64,000 nt of DNA from Methylobacterium durans (GTDB lineage Bacteria; Pseudomonadota; Alphaproteobacteria; Rhizobiales; Beijerinckiaceae): NCBI RefSeq assembly GCF_003173715.1, contig NZ_CP029550.1:4449501-4513500 (forward strand), given 5' to 3'. The position numbers and the translations under genes are program-made. Positions 9,298 through 19,523 of this stretch are shown piece by piece (the first letter of the stretch is position 1; each line of letters opens with the position of its first letter). The notes under the pieces are model-generated. The model was not told the DNA's origin. It worked only from the letters and a program-made list of their open reading frames with translations, and did no database searches.

Positions 9298-10425
9298 ATG
9301 CGCGGCAGGACGTTGATCGGGCTCGGCGCGGCGCTCGTCCTGCTGATCCTCCTCTATCTGCTGCGCGACGTTCTGCTGCCCTTCGTCGCCGGCATCGCGC
9401 TGGCCTATCTGCTCGACCCGCTGGCCGATAGGCTGGAGCGGCTCGGCCTCGGGCGCCTCGCGGCGAGCCTGCTCATCCTCGCGCTCTTCGTCGTCGTCCT
9501 CGTGATCACGCTGCTGATCGTGGTGCCGCTCGCCGCGAACCAGATCGCCGCGCTGATCGCGACGCTGCCCGGCACCGTCTCGCGCCTGCAGGGAATCCTG
9601 GCCGAGCGGGTCGGGCCGCTCCTGCAGCGGATTGGCGGCACGGACGTGCTCTCCGAGCTGCAATCGTCGGTCGGCACGCTCGCCACGCAGGGCGGAGCGT
9701 GGCTCCTCGCCTTCCTGAAGTCGCTCTGGTCGGGCAGCCAGGCGCTGATCTCGATCGCCTCGCTCCTCGTCGTCACGCCGGTCGTCGCCTTCTACATCCT
9801 GGTCGACTGGGACCGGATGATTGCCAAGCTCGATTCCTGGGTGCCGCCACGCCACCGCCCGGTGGTGCGCCGCCTCGGCCGCGAGATCGACGGCGCGATC
9901 ACCGGTTTCGTGCGCGGACAGACCCTCGTCTGCCTCATCCTCGGAACGTTCTACGCGGTGGGCCTCTGGCTCGTCGGGCTGAATTTCGGCGTGCTGATCG
10001 GGCTGATCGCCGGTTTCCTGACCTTCATACCCTATGTCGGCACGCTCACCGGGTTCCTGCTGTCGGTCGGCGTCGCCCTGGTGCAGTTCTGGCCGAACTC
10101 GGACTGGCTGCATATCGGGCTGACCGTCGGCGTGTTCCTCGTCGGCCAGTTCCTGGAAGGCAACATCATCTCGCCGAAGCTCGTCGGCGACTCGGTCGGC
10201 CTGCACCCAGTCTGGCTGATGTTCGCGCTCCTCGCCTTCGGCTCCCTGTTCGGCTTCGTCGGATTGCTGCTCGCCGTGCCGATCGCGGCCTCGATCGGTG
10301 TGATCGTGCGCTTCGCCATCGAGCGCTACCTGCAGAGCCGGCTCTACCACGCGGACGAGCCGTCCCTTCTGCCGCACCGGGATAGCATGCCGCCCTTGAC
10401 GGGGTCGGTGCCGCGGCGAGACTAG
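9298..10425 (+). CDS. AI-2E family (PerM-like) permease
   Basis: A 375-residue polytopic membrane protein of the AI-2 exporter / PerM family. It has an N-terminal pair of helices (TLIGLGAALVLLILLYLL, then FVAGIALAYLLDPLADRLE), a periplasmic-type helical middle and a C-terminal helix bundle containing FIPYVGTLTGFLL and the typical GNIISPKLVG motif. I prefer the ATG at 9298, preceded by GGGACGG, over the TTG at 9238 that overlaps the previous stop. Family members often precede hda in alphaproteobacteria, as here (7 bp spacing). Substrate unknown. Confidence 0.85.
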   Translation: MRGRTLIGLGAALVLLILLYLLRDVLLPFVAGIALAYLLDPLADRLERLGLGRLAASLLILALFVVVLVITLLIVVPLAANQIAALIATLPGTVSRLQGILAERVGPLLQRIGGTDVLSELQSSVGTLATQGGAWLLAFLKSLWSGSQALISIASLLVVTPVVAFYILVDWDRMIAKLDSWVPPRHRPVVRRLGREIDGAITGFVRGQTLVCLILGTFYAVGLWLVGLNFGVLIGLIAGFLTFIPYVGTLTGFLLSVGVALVQFWPNSDWLHIGLTVGVFLVGQFLEGNIISPKLVGDSVGLHPVWLMFALLAFGSLFGFVGLLLAVPIAASIGVIVRFAIERYLQSRLYHADEPSLLPHRDSMPPLTGSVPRRD

Positions 10426-10432
10426 AGCCCGC

Positions 10433-11134
10433 ATGCGCGAGAACGCACCGCCCCGACAGCTCACCTTCGACCTGCCCCTCGACCCGCGCTACGGCCGCGA
10501 GGATTTCCTGGTGAGCCCCGCCAACGAGGCGGCCTACGCCCTGATCGAGGCGTGGCCCGACTGGCCCGACACGGTGCTCATCCTCACCGGACCCGCGGGC
10601 AGCGGCAAGAGCCACCTCGCCTCGATCTGGGCGACGCGGGCCCATGCCTGGACCGTTGCGGCGGCCGAGATCGGCGCGGCCTCGGTCACGCATCTCGTCT
10701 CGAACGGCGCCCTCGTCGTCGAGGATATCGACCGGGCGGACGGCCTCGACGAGGCTGCCCTGTTCCACCTGCTCAACCTCGCCCGCGAGCGGCGCTGCCC
10801 GGTGCTGATCACGAGCGCGCAAGCGGTCGATGCCCTCGGGATCCGGACGCCGGACCTGCGCTCGCGCCTGCGGCTTGCCCCCGGCGCCGGCATCCTGCCG
10901 CCGGACGACGCCCTGCTCAGGGCTGTGATCGTGAAGCTCTTCGTCGACCGGCAGCTCGTGGTGGATCTGAGCGTCGTCGACGCACTGGCGCTGCGCATCG
11001 ACCGGTCGCTCGCCCGCGCCCGCGAGGTCGTGAGTGAGCTCGACCGGGATGCCCTCGGCCGGGGCCGCCGCATCACCCGGCCGCTGGCGCTCGCCGTGCT
11101 GGAGCGCCTCGGGATGCAGGAGGAGCCGGATTGA
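10433..11134 (+). CDS. hdaA: DnaA regulatory inactivator Hda-family protein
   Basis: AAA+ protein related to DnaA domain III that helps the beta clamp switch DnaA-ATP to DnaA-ADP and so limits re-initiation. 233 aa. The N-terminus RQLTFDLPLDPRYGREDFLV contains the QLxxDL/F clamp-binding type motif. The Walker A is GPAGSGKSHL and the Walker B is ALVVEDID, followed by LFHLLNLARE. The gene follows the AI-2E permease by 7 bp, a common alphaproteobacterial order. Complete and normal length. Confidence 0.9.
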   Translation: MRENAPPRQLTFDLPLDPRYGREDFLVSPANEAAYALIEAWPDWPDTVLILTGPAGSGKSHLASIWATRAHAWTVAAAEIGAASVTHLVSNGALVVEDIDRADGLDEAALFHLLNLARERRCPVLITSAQAVDALGIRTPDLRSRLRLAPGAGILPPDDALLRAVIVKLFVDRQLVVDLSVVDALALRIDRSLARAREVVSELDRDALGRGRRITRPLALAVLERLGMQEEPD

Positions 11135-11168
11135 TCCGGACGCTCCGCGTCTGCGAAATCGGCGCGGG

Positions 11169-11186
11169 TCGTCACGAAACTGTCAA
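11169..11186 (+). promoter_or_regulatory. Possible PHO box upstream of ppk
   Basis: Two direct half-sites TCGTCAC and CTGTCAA lie with their GTCA cores exactly 11 bp apart. The alphaproteobacterial PhoB consensus is CTGTCAT-N4-CTGTCAT. The second half matches 6 of 7 bases, the first about 4 of 7. It sits 58 bp before the ppk start. Confidence 0.4.
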
Positions 11187-11243
11187 ATGAATGCGGGGCC
11201 CGCGTGGTAGTGCCCCCGGAAAGCGGCAAGCGGAGGATGAAGG

Positions 11244-13685
11244 GTGTCGGAGATGGAGCCGAGCACGGACGCGCGGGAGAACGAGGGCCCGGAGACGGTC
11301 GAGAACCGCGATTCCGCCGAGCCGTCCCGTCGGCGCGTTCCCGCGCGGGCGGCCGCGGCCCGCACGGCCGCCTTGCGCCGCAGCCCCGCGCCGCGCGATG
11401 CCGCGCCCAAGGCGTCCGCCACGGCCGGGCCGCGTCCCGGCGAGGACGCCGACGACTGGCCGGCGACGGCGGAGACCGCCGAGGCGCGGCCCGAACCGGC
11501 CGCGGATCTCGCCGGCAGCACCGCCCGCGAACCCGTTCTCGAGGCTGGCCGCCACCTGCGGCACTCGCCGGAGCGCTTCGTCAACCGGGAATTGTCCTGG
11601 CTTCAGTTCAACCGGCGCGTGCTGGAGGAGGCCTCGAACGGCAATCACCCGCTCTTGGAGCAGCTGCGCTTCCTCTCGATCTCGGCCAACAACCTCGACG
11701 AGTTCTTCATGGTGCGCGTGGCCGGCCTGCACGATCAGGTCCGCGCCGGCCTCGTCGTGCCCTCGCAGGACGGGCTGACGCCCTCCGAGCAGCTCCTGCG
11801 GATCGGCCACGAGGTCTCGCGGCTCGCGGAGGACCAGCAGGCGCGCTGGCGCGAATTGCGGGTCGCGTTGCACGGCGCCGAGATCGATCTCGTCGATCCG
11901 GGCGAACTCTCGGCCGAGCACGGGCGCTGGCTGGAGGAGTACTTCCTGAATCACGTCTTCCCGGTCCTGACGCCGCTCGCGATCGACCCGGCCCACCCGT
12001 TCCCCTTCATCCCGAATCTCGGCTCGACCATCGCGCTGATGCTGGTGCGCCCTCGTGACGGGCGGGTGCTGCGGGCGCTGATCCGCCTGCCGGCGGTGCT
12101 CGACCGGTTCGTGCGCCTGCCGGACCTCGCCGGCGATCCGGTCGCCCGCTTCATCGCGATCGAGCAGGTGATCGTGATGTTCACCGGACGGCTCTTCCCC
12201 GGCTACCTCGTCCGCGGACAGGGCGCCTTCCGGGTGATCCGCGACTCGGACCTTGAGATCGAGGAGGAGGCCGAGGATCTCGTCCTGCATTTCGAGACCG
12301 CGCTCAAGCAGCGCCGCCGCGGCGTCGTCATCCGCCTCGAGATCGAGGGCGGGATGCCGGAGGATCTCCGGGCTTTTGTGACGGACGAGCTTGAGATCGC
12401 GAGCGAGGCCGTGTTCCTCGTGGAGGGCATGCTCGCGCTCAACGAATTGTCGCAGATCGTCGGGATCGACCGGCCGGATCTCAAGTTCAAGCCTTACAAC
12501 CCACGCTTCCCCGAGCGCATCCGCGAGTCGGGCGGCGACGTCTTCGCGGCGATCCGCCAGAAGGATTTCATCGTCCACCACCCTTACGAGTCCTTCGATT
12601 CGGTGGTGCAGTTCCTGGCTCAGGCCGCCCGCGACCCGAACGTCGTGGCGATCAAGCAGACCCTCTACCGGACCTCCTCGAACTCGCCGATCGTCGCGGC
12701 GCTCGCCGAGGCGGCCGAGGCCGGCAAGTCGGTGACCGCCCTGGTCGAGCTGAAGGCCCGCTTCGACGAGGAGGCCAACATCCGCTGGGCGCGCAACCTC
12801 GAGAAGGCCGGTGCGCAAGTCGTGTTCGGCTTCGTCGAGCTGAAGACCCACGCCAAGCTGTCGATGGTGGTCCGGCGCGAGGGCGACCGGCTCGTCACCT
12901 ACTGCCACGTCGGGACCGGCAACTACCACCCGATCACCGCGCGGATCTACACGGACCTGTCCTTCTTCACGGCCGACCCGGCGATCGCCCGCGACGTCTC
13001 GCGCCTGTTCAACTTCATCACCGGCTACGCGGAGCCGGCCGAGCTCGAGCGGATGGCGGTCTCGCCGCTGACTTTGAAGACGCGGCTCTTGGAGCACATC
13101 GAGGCCGAGGTGGAGCACGCCAAGGCGGGCCGCCCGGCCGCGATCTGGATCAAGTGCAACTCCCTGGTCGACCCGCAGATCATCGACGCGCTCTACGACG
13201 CTTCCTGCTCCGGCGTTCAGATCGATTGCATCGTGCGCGGCATCTGCTGCCTGCGGCCGGGCATCCCGGGGCTCTCCGAGACGATCCGGGTGAAGTCGAT
13301 CGTCGGGCGATTCCTTGAGCACGGGCGCATCTACGCCTTCGGCAACGGCGTCGGGCTGCCGCACCCGAAGGCGATCGTCTACATCTCCTCGGCCGACCTG
13401 ATGCAAAGGAACCTCGACCGGCGCGTGGAATCCCTCCTGCCGATCCTCAACCCGACTGTGCATCAGCAGGTCCTGGACCAGATCATGCTGGCGAACCTCC
13501 TCGACAACCGGCAGAGCTGGCGTGTACTGGCGTCCGGGGCGAGCGAGCGCCTCAAGCCCGCGGACGGCGAGGAGCCGTTCAACGCGCACAAGTATTTCAT
13601 GACGAACCCGAGCCTGTCCGGGCGCGGCAAGTCGTCGAAGAAATCGAGCCCCCGCGCGCTCAGCCGCCGAGCGCAGCGGACCTGA
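11244..13685 (+). CDS. ppk: Polyphosphate kinase 1
   Basis: Makes inorganic polyphosphate from ATP. 813 aa from the GTG at 11244, which has a GGAGG 7 bases upstream; an in-frame ATG at 11253 is the alternative. The PPK1 core begins near residue 108 with [20 protein letters not shown], so there is an Ala/Arg/Glu-rich, probably disordered extension of about 100 residues. The catalytic His region [11 protein letters not shown] and the later [15 protein letters not shown] block are intact. The C-terminal tail is Lys/Ser-rich. It is followed by ppx after 120 bp, so synthesis and breakdown of polyphosphate are encoded together. A possible PHO box precedes it. Confidence 0.96.
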   Translation: MSEMEPSTDARENEGPETVENRDSAEPSRRRVPARAAAARTAALRRSPAPRDAAPKASATAGPRPGEDADDWPATAETAEARPEPAADLAGSTAREPVLEAGRHLRHSPERFVNRELSWLQFNRRVLEEASNGNHPLLEQLRFLSISANNLDEFFMVRVAGLHDQVRAGLVVPSQDGLTPSEQLLRIGHEVSRLAEDQQARWRELRVALHGAEIDLVDPGELSAEHGRWLEEYFLNHVFPVLTPLAIDPAHPFPFIPNLGSTIALMLVRPRDGRVLRALIRLPAVLDRFVRLPDLAGDPVARFIAIEQVIVMFTGRLFPGYLVRGQGAFRVIRDSDLEIEEEAEDLVLHFETALKQRRRGVVIRLEIEGGMPEDLRAFVTDELEIASEAVFLVEGMLALNELSQIVGIDRPDLKFKPYNPRFPERIRESGGDVFAAIRQKDFIVHHPYESFDSVVQFLAQAARDPNVVAIKQTLYRTSSNSPIVAALAEAAEAGKSVTALVELKARFDEEANIRWARNLEKAGAQVVFGFVELKTHAKLSMVVRREGDRLVTYCHVGTGNYHPITARIYTDLSFFTADPAIARDVSRLFNFITGYAEPAELERMAVSPLTLKTRLLEHIEAEVEHAKAGRPAAIWIKCNSLVDPQIIDALYDASCSGVQIDCIVRGICCLRPGIPGLSETIRVKSIVGRFLEHGRIYAFGNGVGLPHPKAIVYISSADLMQRNLDRRVESLLPILNPTVHQQVLDQIMLANLLDNRQSWRVLASGASERLKPADGEEPFNAHKYFMTNPSLSGRGKSSKKSSPRALSRRAQRT

Positions 13686-13805
13686 GCCCGGGCGCCGGGC
13701 CGGGACGGGATCCGGCGCGGCGACTGAGCGAAGCCGAGCCCGCGGCGGCCGTCCGCGGGCCCGTAACGAGGGACACCCGCCTTGGGGCTCCAGCGCAGCA
13801 ACCTG

Positions 13806-15323
13806 ATGCTCGTCCATTCCGACTCTTCCGACGCGGGCGAGCGCTTCGCCCCTGTCGCCATCATCGACATCGGATCGAATTCGGTTCGCCTCGTCGCCTA
13901 TGACGGACTGAGCCGCGCGCCGACCCCGCTCTACAACGAGAAGGTGCTCTGCGGCCTCGGCCGGAACGTGCTGACAACGGGCCGGCTCAATGAGGACGCG
14001 ACGCGCCGTGCCCTTTCCGCGCTCGCCCGCTTCCGCGTCCTGTGCACGACGATGCGGGTCTCGCGCCTCTTCGTGCTCGCCACCGCGGCCGCGCGCGACG
14101 CCGAGAACGGCCCGGCCTTCCTGGAGGCTGCGGAGGCCGCCTGCGGGCAGAAGATCGAACTCCTCTCCGGCCGGCGCGAGGCGGAACTGTCGGCGCTCGG
14201 CGTCATCTCGGGCTTTCACGCGCCGGACGGCGTGGTGGGCGATCTCGGCGGCGGCTCCCTCGAACTCGTCGACGTGCGCGGCTCCGTGGTGGGCCAGGGG
14301 GTGACGATGCCGCTCGGCGGCCTCGCGCTCCAGGATCTCTCCGGCGGCTCGCTCAAGAAGGCGGCCAAGCTCGTGCGCGAGCACCTGAAGAAGGCCGCGC
14401 CCCAGCTCGAGACCCTGAGAGGCCGCAGCTTCTACGCGGTCGGCGGCACGTGGCGGGCGCTGGCGCGCCTGCATCAGGCAGCCCGCGGCTATCCCGTCCA
14501 CGTCATGCACGGCTACAGCGTCGAGCCGACGGACGAACTGAACTTCCTCGAGATGGTCGAGCAGGTCGACGCGGCGCAGTTGCAGGACGTCGAATCGATC
14601 TCCGAGGCACGCCGACCGCTCCTCGCCTACGGCGCGGTGGTGCTGGAGGAGATCATCCGGGCCGGGCGCCCGCGCGAGGTCGCGATCTCGGCCTCGGGCG
14701 TCCGCGAGGGCCTGCTCTTCGAGCAGCTCGACCGGGAGACTCGCCTGATTGACCCACTGATCGCGGCGGCCTCCGAGCTCAACACCCTGAGGGCCCGCTC
14801 GCCCGCGCATGGCGAGGAGCTTCTCGCCTGGACCGACCGCTTCGTCGAGACCCTCGACGGGCCGGAGACGGCGGACGAGCGGCGGCTGCGCCACGCGGCC
14901 TGCCTGCTCTCCGATATCGGTTGGCGGGCCCACCCGGATTACCGGGGCGAGCAGAGCATCAACATCATCACCAATGCCGCCTTCGTCGGCGTCGACCATC
15001 CGGGCCGGGCCTATCTGGCGCTCGCCGTCTACTTCCGTCACGAGGGCGTCGCACCCGAGAAGGCGAGCCCGATGCTGCGCAGCCTCGCTGGCCCGCGCCT
15101 GTTCGAGCGGGCCCGCCTCGTCGGTGGCCTGCTGCGGGTCGCCTTCCCGATCTCGGCCGGCATGGGCGGAACGCTGGAGCGGATGCGCCTAATGGTGGAG
15201 GACGGCAAGGTGGTGCTGCGCCTGCCACCGGCCTGGGAGGCGCTCGCCGGCGACCGCCTGCTCAACCGGGTCCGCGGCCTCGGGCGCATCCTCGGCCTCG
15301 ACGGGAGGATCGAGATCGGCTGA
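13806..15323 (+). CDS. ppx: Exopolyphosphatase (Ppx/GppA family)
   Basis: Releases phosphate from polyphosphate ends, or hydrolyses pppGpp in related enzymes. 505 aa from the ATG at 13806; a TTG at 13782 is in frame and possible. The actin-like phosphate 1 motif is VAIIDIGSNSVRLVAYDG, then GVVGDLGGGSLELVDV (phosphate 2), and a C-terminal HD-like helical domain (HAACLLSDIGWRAHPDYRGE). This size and domain set matches proteobacterial Ppx. Likely co-transcribed with ppk. Confidence 0.93.
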   Translation: MLVHSDSSDAGERFAPVAIIDIGSNSVRLVAYDGLSRAPTPLYNEKVLCGLGRNVLTTGRLNEDATRRALSALARFRVLCTTMRVSRLFVLATAAARDAENGPAFLEAAEAACGQKIELLSGRREAELSALGVISGFHAPDGVVGDLGGGSLELVDVRGSVVGQGVTMPLGGLALQDLSGGSLKKAAKLVREHLKKAAPQLETLRGRSFYAVGGTWRALARLHQAARGYPVHVMHGYSVEPTDELNFLEMVEQVDAAQLQDVESISEARRPLLAYGAVVLEEIIRAGRPREVAISASGVREGLLFEQLDRETRLIDPLIAAASELNTLRARSPAHGEELLAWTDRFVETLDGPETADERRLRHAACLLSDIGWRAHPDYRGEQSINIITNAAFVGVDHPGRAYLALAVYFRHEGVAPEKASPMLRSLAGPRLFERARLVGGLLRVAFPISAGMGGTLERMRLMVEDGKVVLRLPPAWEALAGDRLLNRVRGLGRILGLDGRIEIG

Positions 15324-15750
15324 AGGGCAGGGCGCTCCTGAGGGCGCGCGCCACCGTCGACTCACAACCTTTCAAGCAATAATTGCAATTAAAAGTAGAG
15401 ACACGATTTTTTGATCGTGTCAGCCGCCCTGAATTGATCAAACCGCATCATCACCCTGGTGCGAATACGCTCCGTCTCGCGTTCACCTGCCGCGTCTAAG
15501 GCGGCGTATCGATCGGGAGCGTGACGGGGGCATCCAGTGCGCCGTCATCGCAGTCCAGCCCGCCAGCCCTTGCACGGGGCCACAGGCGAAGGCGGGAACG
15601 GCGGCGTCACGAGGGTGCAGGCACGTGTTCGGCGGTGCCGAGACCCTCAGCCACACCACTACCGTTCGAGACCAGAACACGCCATCGGGATCGCGCGAGG
15701 CGGCCGGCGATGCCGGACGCGAGCGCCGATCCGTGTCCGGAGACAGCTAC
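15324..15750. other. Intergenic region with an AT-rich patch and hairpin; no gene seen
   Basis: The stretch after ppx contains a markedly AT-rich patch (about 15360-15445) that stands out from the surrounding 70% GC. It includes the 10-base palindrome AATTGCAATT (15381-15390) and a hairpin at 15400-15421. The rest up to 15750 is GC-rich. A GTG at 15625 is in frame with the next gene but the added residues look non-coding. No RNA gene recognised. Confidence 0.5.
15400..15421. terminator. Hairpin with T-rich loop after ppx
   Basis: An 8-bp perfect stem (GACACGAT / ATCGTGTC) with loop TTTTTG. It lies 77 bp beyond the ppx stop. The T run is in the loop rather than after the stem, so it is not a classical rho-independent terminator; it could be a weak terminator or a protein site. 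Confidence 0.35.
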
Positions 15751-16092
15751 ATGACCATGCACTCCATCAGCGGCACCACCAAGGAGATCGCGGGCGATGC
15801 CGAGACCGCGCTCGGCGACGCGATCGGAGATCGCGGGGCCCAGATCGGGGGCCGCCTGCGCTCGGCCGAGGCCCGCGGCGAACGGCTGCTCGCGGGCGCC
15901 CGCGAGGCGATCGGCCACGCCGCCAGCGAGGCCGCGGATCATTCGGAGGACGCCTATCAGCGCGGCATCCGCTCGGTTCGGTCGGGCAGCGCTACCGTTG
16001 CCGGGGAGGTCCGCGGCCGTCCCCTCGCCGCGCTCCTCGTCGCGGGCCTCGCCGGTTACGGGCTCGGCCTGCTGCTGCACGCGCGCCGCTGA
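15751..16092 (+). CDS. DUF883/ElaB-like membrane-anchored protein
   Basis: A 113-residue protein: a long charged helical region rich in Ala, Glu and Arg (residues about 8-85) and a C-terminal membrane anchor (PLAALLVAGLAGYGLGLLLH). This layout and the terminal Arg residues are typical of ElaB/YqjD/DUF883 proteins, which tether to the inner membrane and, in E. coli, associate with ribosomes in stationary phase. The start at 15751 (MTMHSIS) follows a GGAGA; the GTG at 15625 gives an extra 42 residues of doubtful quality. The next gene, 63 bp on, also encodes a membrane protein. Confidence 0.7.
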   Translation: MTMHSISGTTKEIAGDAETALGDAIGDRGAQIGGRLRSAEARGERLLAGAREAIGHAASEAADHSEDAYQRGIRSVRSGSATVAGEVRGRPLAALLVAGLAGYGLGLLLHARR

Positions 16093-16155
16093 GCCGTCGA
16101 GCCACGCGTCGTCTCCCCCTCCACGCGCCACCCTCTCGAACCAAGGAGTTCAATC

Positions 16156-17037
16156 TTGGCCATTTCGCCTTCCGTCGTGCCGGGCGAGTCCCGCGCCGTC
16201 CTGCTGCATCAGGTGTCCTGGGGCGCCATCCTCGCCGGCGCCGTCGCCGCCCTCGTCGCGCAGATCATCCTCAACATGATCGGCCTCGGGATCGGCCTGT
16301 CGGCGCTCAGCACCACGGGTGCGGGCAACCCGAGCGCCGGCACCGCCTCCCTCACGGCCGGCCTGTGGTGGGTCGCCTCCGGCATCGTCGCCTCGCTGAT
16401 CGGCGGCTACCTCGCCGGGCGTCTCTCGGGACGGCCTTCGGGATCGACCGCGGCCTATCACGGCCTCGTCTCCTGGGCGGTGACGACCCTCGTCGTGCTC
16501 TATCTCCTGACCTCGACGGTGGGCGGCCTGATCGGCGGCACCTTCGGCACGGTGTCGAGCGCGATCGGCGGGGCGGGCCAGGCGATCGGCAGCACGGCGC
16601 AGACGGCGGCCCAGGTCGCGGCGCCGAACCTGAACCGAATCTCAAACCCCCTCGAGGGGATCGAGCAGCAGGTGAGGCAATCCGCGGGCGGGCAGGACCC
16701 GGCGGCCCTGCGCGACGCGGCCGTCGGCGCGATCAGCGCGTATCTGTCGGGCGATGCCGGTGAGAAGGCGAAGGCCGAGGACCGGGCCGCCGAGGCCCTG
16801 GCCAAGGCGCGGAACATTCCCGTCGACGAGGCGCGGACACAGGTCCAGACCTACCAGAAGCAGTACGAGCAGGCCGCAGCCGAGGCCAAGCAGAAGGCGC
16901 AGGCGGCCGCCGAGGCGACCCGCAGCGCGGCAGCGCAGGGCGCGCTCTACGCGGCGCTGGCCCTCGTCCTCGGGGCGCTCGCCGGCTTCCTCGGCGGCCG
17001 CCTCGGCGCGGTGAAGCCGGAGGGCTATCGCCTCTGA
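16156..17037 (+). CDS. Membrane protein with N-terminal helix pairs and Ala-rich coiled region
   Basis: A 293-residue protein starting at a TTG with an AAGGAG 8 bases upstream. Three hydrophobic segments lie at about 19-45, 65-88 and 96-135, with several glycine-zipper patterns. A long Ala/Gln/Glu/Lys helical region (about 150-260) probably forms a coiled coil, and a C-terminal helix follows (LYAALALVLGALAGFLGGRLG). Proteins like this are common in Methylobacterium and rhizobia as unnamed envelope or stress proteins. I cannot assign a function. It likely shares a transcript with the DUF883-like gene upstream. Confidence 0.7.
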   Translation: MAISPSVVPGESRAVLLHQVSWGAILAGAVAALVAQIILNMIGLGIGLSALSTTGAGNPSAGTASLTAGLWWVASGIVASLIGGYLAGRLSGRPSGSTAAYHGLVSWAVTTLVVLYLLTSTVGGLIGGTFGTVSSAIGGAGQAIGSTAQTAAQVAAPNLNRISNPLEGIEQQVRQSAGGQDPAALRDAAVGAISAYLSGDAGEKAKAEDRAAEALAKARNIPVDEARTQVQTYQKQYEQAAAEAKQKAQAAAEATRSAAAQGALYAALALVLGALAGFLGGRLGAVKPEGYRL

Positions 17038-17075
17038 TCCGGCAGAACTCCTGTAACCAGGATTTCCTGAGACGA

Positions 17076-17103
17076 AGAGCCCCGGGCGGACGCCCGGGGC
17101 TCT
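17076..17103. terminator. Strong hairpin between convergent genes
   Basis: A perfect 12-bp inverted repeat (AGAGCCCCGGGC / GCCCGGGGCTCT) with a 4-base loop, between the membrane protein gene and the end of the malic enzyme gene. No T run. Likely a bidirectional terminator. Confidence 0.6.
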
Positions 17104-17123
17104 GGCCGCTCGAAGCGGGCTCC

Positions 17124-19457
17124 CTATTCCGAGATCATCCCGGCGCCCGCCTCGCCGCCCTCCTCGACGCGGACGGGGCCGCTGGCCTGGGCCTCGACCA
17201 CCGCCGCGGCGGTGATGTTGACGATGCCGCGGGCCGTCACGGAGGGCGTGAGGATGTGGGCGGGTTTCGAAGGCCCGATCAGGAGCGGGCCCACGGGCAG
17301 CGCGTCGGCCAGCACCTTGGCGAACTGGAAGGCGATGTTGGCGGCGTCGAGGTTGGGGAAGATCAGGACGTTCGCCGAGCCCTTGAGCCGGGAGCCCGGC
17401 AGCACCCGGTCGCGGACGAGTTCCGACATCGCCGAATCCGCCTGCATCTCGCCGTCGACCTGAAGGTTCGGCGCGCGCTTGTCGATCAGCCCCAGGGCGT
17501 GCCGCATCTTCCTGGCTGAGGCCGAGTCCGACTGACCGAAATCGGAATGGCTGAGGAGCGCGATCTTCGGGGTCAGCCCGAACCGCGTCACGTGGTTCGC
17601 GCAGGCGATCGCCACCTCGCAGATCTCCTCCGCGGTCGGATCGTGCCGGACATGGGTGTCGGCGAGGAAGTAGGCGCCCTTCTTCGTGACGATCAGGCTC
17701 ATCGCGGCGCATTCGGTGACGCCGGGATTGAGGCCGATGATGTCGCGGATCGCCCGCAGCCGCGTCTCGAACCGGCCCTCCAGGCCGCAGATCAGCGCAT
17801 CCGCCTCGCCGCGATGGACCGCGATCGCACCGATCACCGTCGTGTTGGTGCGCACCACCGTGCGGGCGGCGTCGGGCGTGATGCCGCGGCGGCCCGCCAC
17901 GTCGAGATAGGTCTGAACGTACTTGCGGTAGCGCGGATCGTCCTCGGGATCGATCAGCTCGAAATCCTCGCCGAGGCGGAGCGACAGGCCGAAGCGCTTG
18001 AGGCGGGTCTCGATCACCCGCGGGCGGCCGACGAGGATGGGTTTGGCGACGCCGTCCTCGACGATGGCCTGGACGGCGCGCAGCACCCGCTCGTCCTCGC
18101 CCTCGGCGTAGATGACCCGCTTCGGGTCCTCCTTCGCCTTCGAGAAGAGCGGCTTCATGACGAAGCCGGAGCGGTGCACGAACCGGTCGAGGGATTCGGC
18201 GTAGGCCTGGATGTTGGCCACCGGCCGCCCGGCGACGCCGGAATCCATCGCGGCCTTGGCGACGGCCGGCGCGATGCGCAGGATCAGGCGGGGATCGAAC
18301 GGGCTCGGGATCAGGGAGCGGGGCCCGAACGGCCGCGCCTCGCCGCCATAGGCGCGGGCGACCACGTCGGAGGGCGTCTCGCGGGCAAGCGCGGCGATCG
18401 CCTTCACGGCCGCCTTCTTCATCTCCTCGTTGATCGAGGTGGCCCCGACGTCGAGCGCGCCGCGGAAGATGTAGGGAAAGCAGAGGACGTTGTTGACTTG
18501 GTTCGGGAAGTCGGACCGCCCGGTGCAGATCATCGCGTCGGGGCGCTTCTCCTGGGCGAGATCCGGCATGATCTCGGGGTAGGGGTTGGCGAGCGCCATG
18601 ATGAGCGGGTTCTCCGCCATCGATTCCAGGTACTCGGGCTTGAGCACGCCGCCGGCCGAGAGGCCGATGAACACGTCCGTCCCCGCGATCACGTCGGCGA
18701 GCGTGCGGGCCTCGGTCTCCTGCGCGTAGACCTCCTTCCAGCGGTCCATCAGCTCAGTGCGGCCCTTGTAGACCACGCCCTTGATGTCGGTGACGACGAT
18801 GTTCTCGCGCTTGGCGCCGAGCGAGACGAGGAGGTTCAGGCAGGCGATCGCCGCCGCACCCGCACCGGAGGTCACGATGCGGGCATCAGCCAGCGGCTTG
18901 CCGGCGAGTTCCAGCCCGTTGAGCACGGCCGCCGCCACGATGATCGCGGTGCCGTGCTGGTCGTCGTGGAAGACCGGGATGTTCATCTTGGCCCGGCAGC
19001 GCTCCTCGACCTCGAAGCACTCGGGCGCCTTGATGTCCTCGAGGTTGATGCCGCCGAAGGTCGGCTCCAGCGCGCAGACCACGTCGACGAGCCGGTCGAC
19101 GTCGTGCTCGTCGACCTCGATGTCAAACACGTCGATGCCGGCGAACTTCTTGAACAGGACCGCCTTGCCCTCCATCACGGGCTTCGAGGCGAGGGGGCCG
19201 ATATCGCCGAGGCCGAGCACGGCGGTGCCGTTCGAGAGAACGGCGACGAGGTTCTGGCGGATCGTGAGGGTGGCGGCCTCCTGCGGGTCGTCGTGGATCG
19301 CCATGCAGGCTGCGGCGACGCCGGGGGAGTAGGCGAGGGCGAGGTCGCGCTGGTTGCCGAGCGGCTTGGTGGCCTGGATCTCCAGCTTTCCGGGACGGGG
19401 CAGGCGGTGATAGACGAGCGCCCCGGACTTGAGATCCTCGGACATGTTGTCGGCCAT
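17124..19457 (-). CDS. maeB: NADP-dependent malic enzyme (malic + phosphotransacetylase-like domains)
   Basis: Oxidative decarboxylation of malate to pyruvate. 777 aa, the long hybrid form. Residues 1-430 are the malic enzyme ([12 protein letters not shown], then [20 protein letters not shown] with metal ligands, then [17 protein letters not shown] as the nucleotide fold). Residues about 440-770 resemble phosphotransacetylase ([20 protein letters not shown], and [18 protein letters not shown]); in MaeB proteins this part is regulatory rather than a proven transacetylase. In a methylotroph it would feed pyruvate and NADPH from C4 acids. Stands alone, divergent from the acetyltransferase gene. 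Confidence 0.95.
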   Translation of the reverse strand: MADNMSEDLKSGALVYHRLPRPGKLEIQATKPLGNQRDLALAYSPGVAAACMAIHDDPQEAATLTIRQNLVAVLSNGTAVLGLGDIGPLASKPVMEGKAVLFKKFAGIDVFDIEVDEHDVDRLVDVVCALEPTFGGINLEDIKAPECFEVEERCRAKMNIPVFHDDQHGTAIIVAAAVLNGLELAGKPLADARIVTSGAGAAAIACLNLLVSLGAKRENIVVTDIKGVVYKGRTELMDRWKEVYAQETEARTLADVIAGTDVFIGLSAGGVLKPEYLESMAENPLIMALANPYPEIMPDLAQEKRPDAMICTGRSDFPNQVNNVLCFPYIFRGALDVGATSINEEMKKAAVKAIAALARETPSDVVARAYGGEARPFGPRSLIPSPFDPRLILRIAPAVAKAAMDSGVAGRPVANIQAYAESLDRFVHRSGFVMKPLFSKAKEDPKRVIYAEGEDERVLRAVQAIVEDGVAKPILVGRPRVIETRLKRFGLSLRLGEDFELIDPEDDPRYRKYVQTYLDVAGRRGITPDAARTVVRTNTTVIGAIAVHRGEADALICGLEGRFETRLRAIRDIIGLNPGVTECAAMSLIVTKKGAYFLADTHVRHDPTAEEICEVAIACANHVTRFGLTPKIALLSHSDFGQSDSASARKMRHALGLIDKRAPNLQVDGEMQADSAMSELVRDRVLPGSRLKGSANVLIFPNLDAANIAFQFAKVLADALPVGPLLIGPSKPAHILTPSVTARGIVNITAAAVVEAQASGPVRVEEGGEAGAGMISE

Positions 19458-19523
19458 GGCCCTCTCTCCCTGCTCGCCGCGTTATGGTGCGGCCCCCGCT
19501 CCCGCCGTGACGGGACGCGCCGC

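Noticed and set aside
11172..15041. Very long open frame (about 1,289 codons) on the minus strand opposite ppk and ppx
   Set aside because: It is an antisense shadow. High GC removes stops. Its translation is low-complexity His/Arg/Asp/Gly-rich text, while the plus strand encodes clear PPK and Ppx motifs.
17547..19500. Plus-strand open frame opposite the malic enzyme, joined to the acetyltransferase
   Set aside because: Only the last part (from 19524) looks like a protein family. The rest mirrors maeB.
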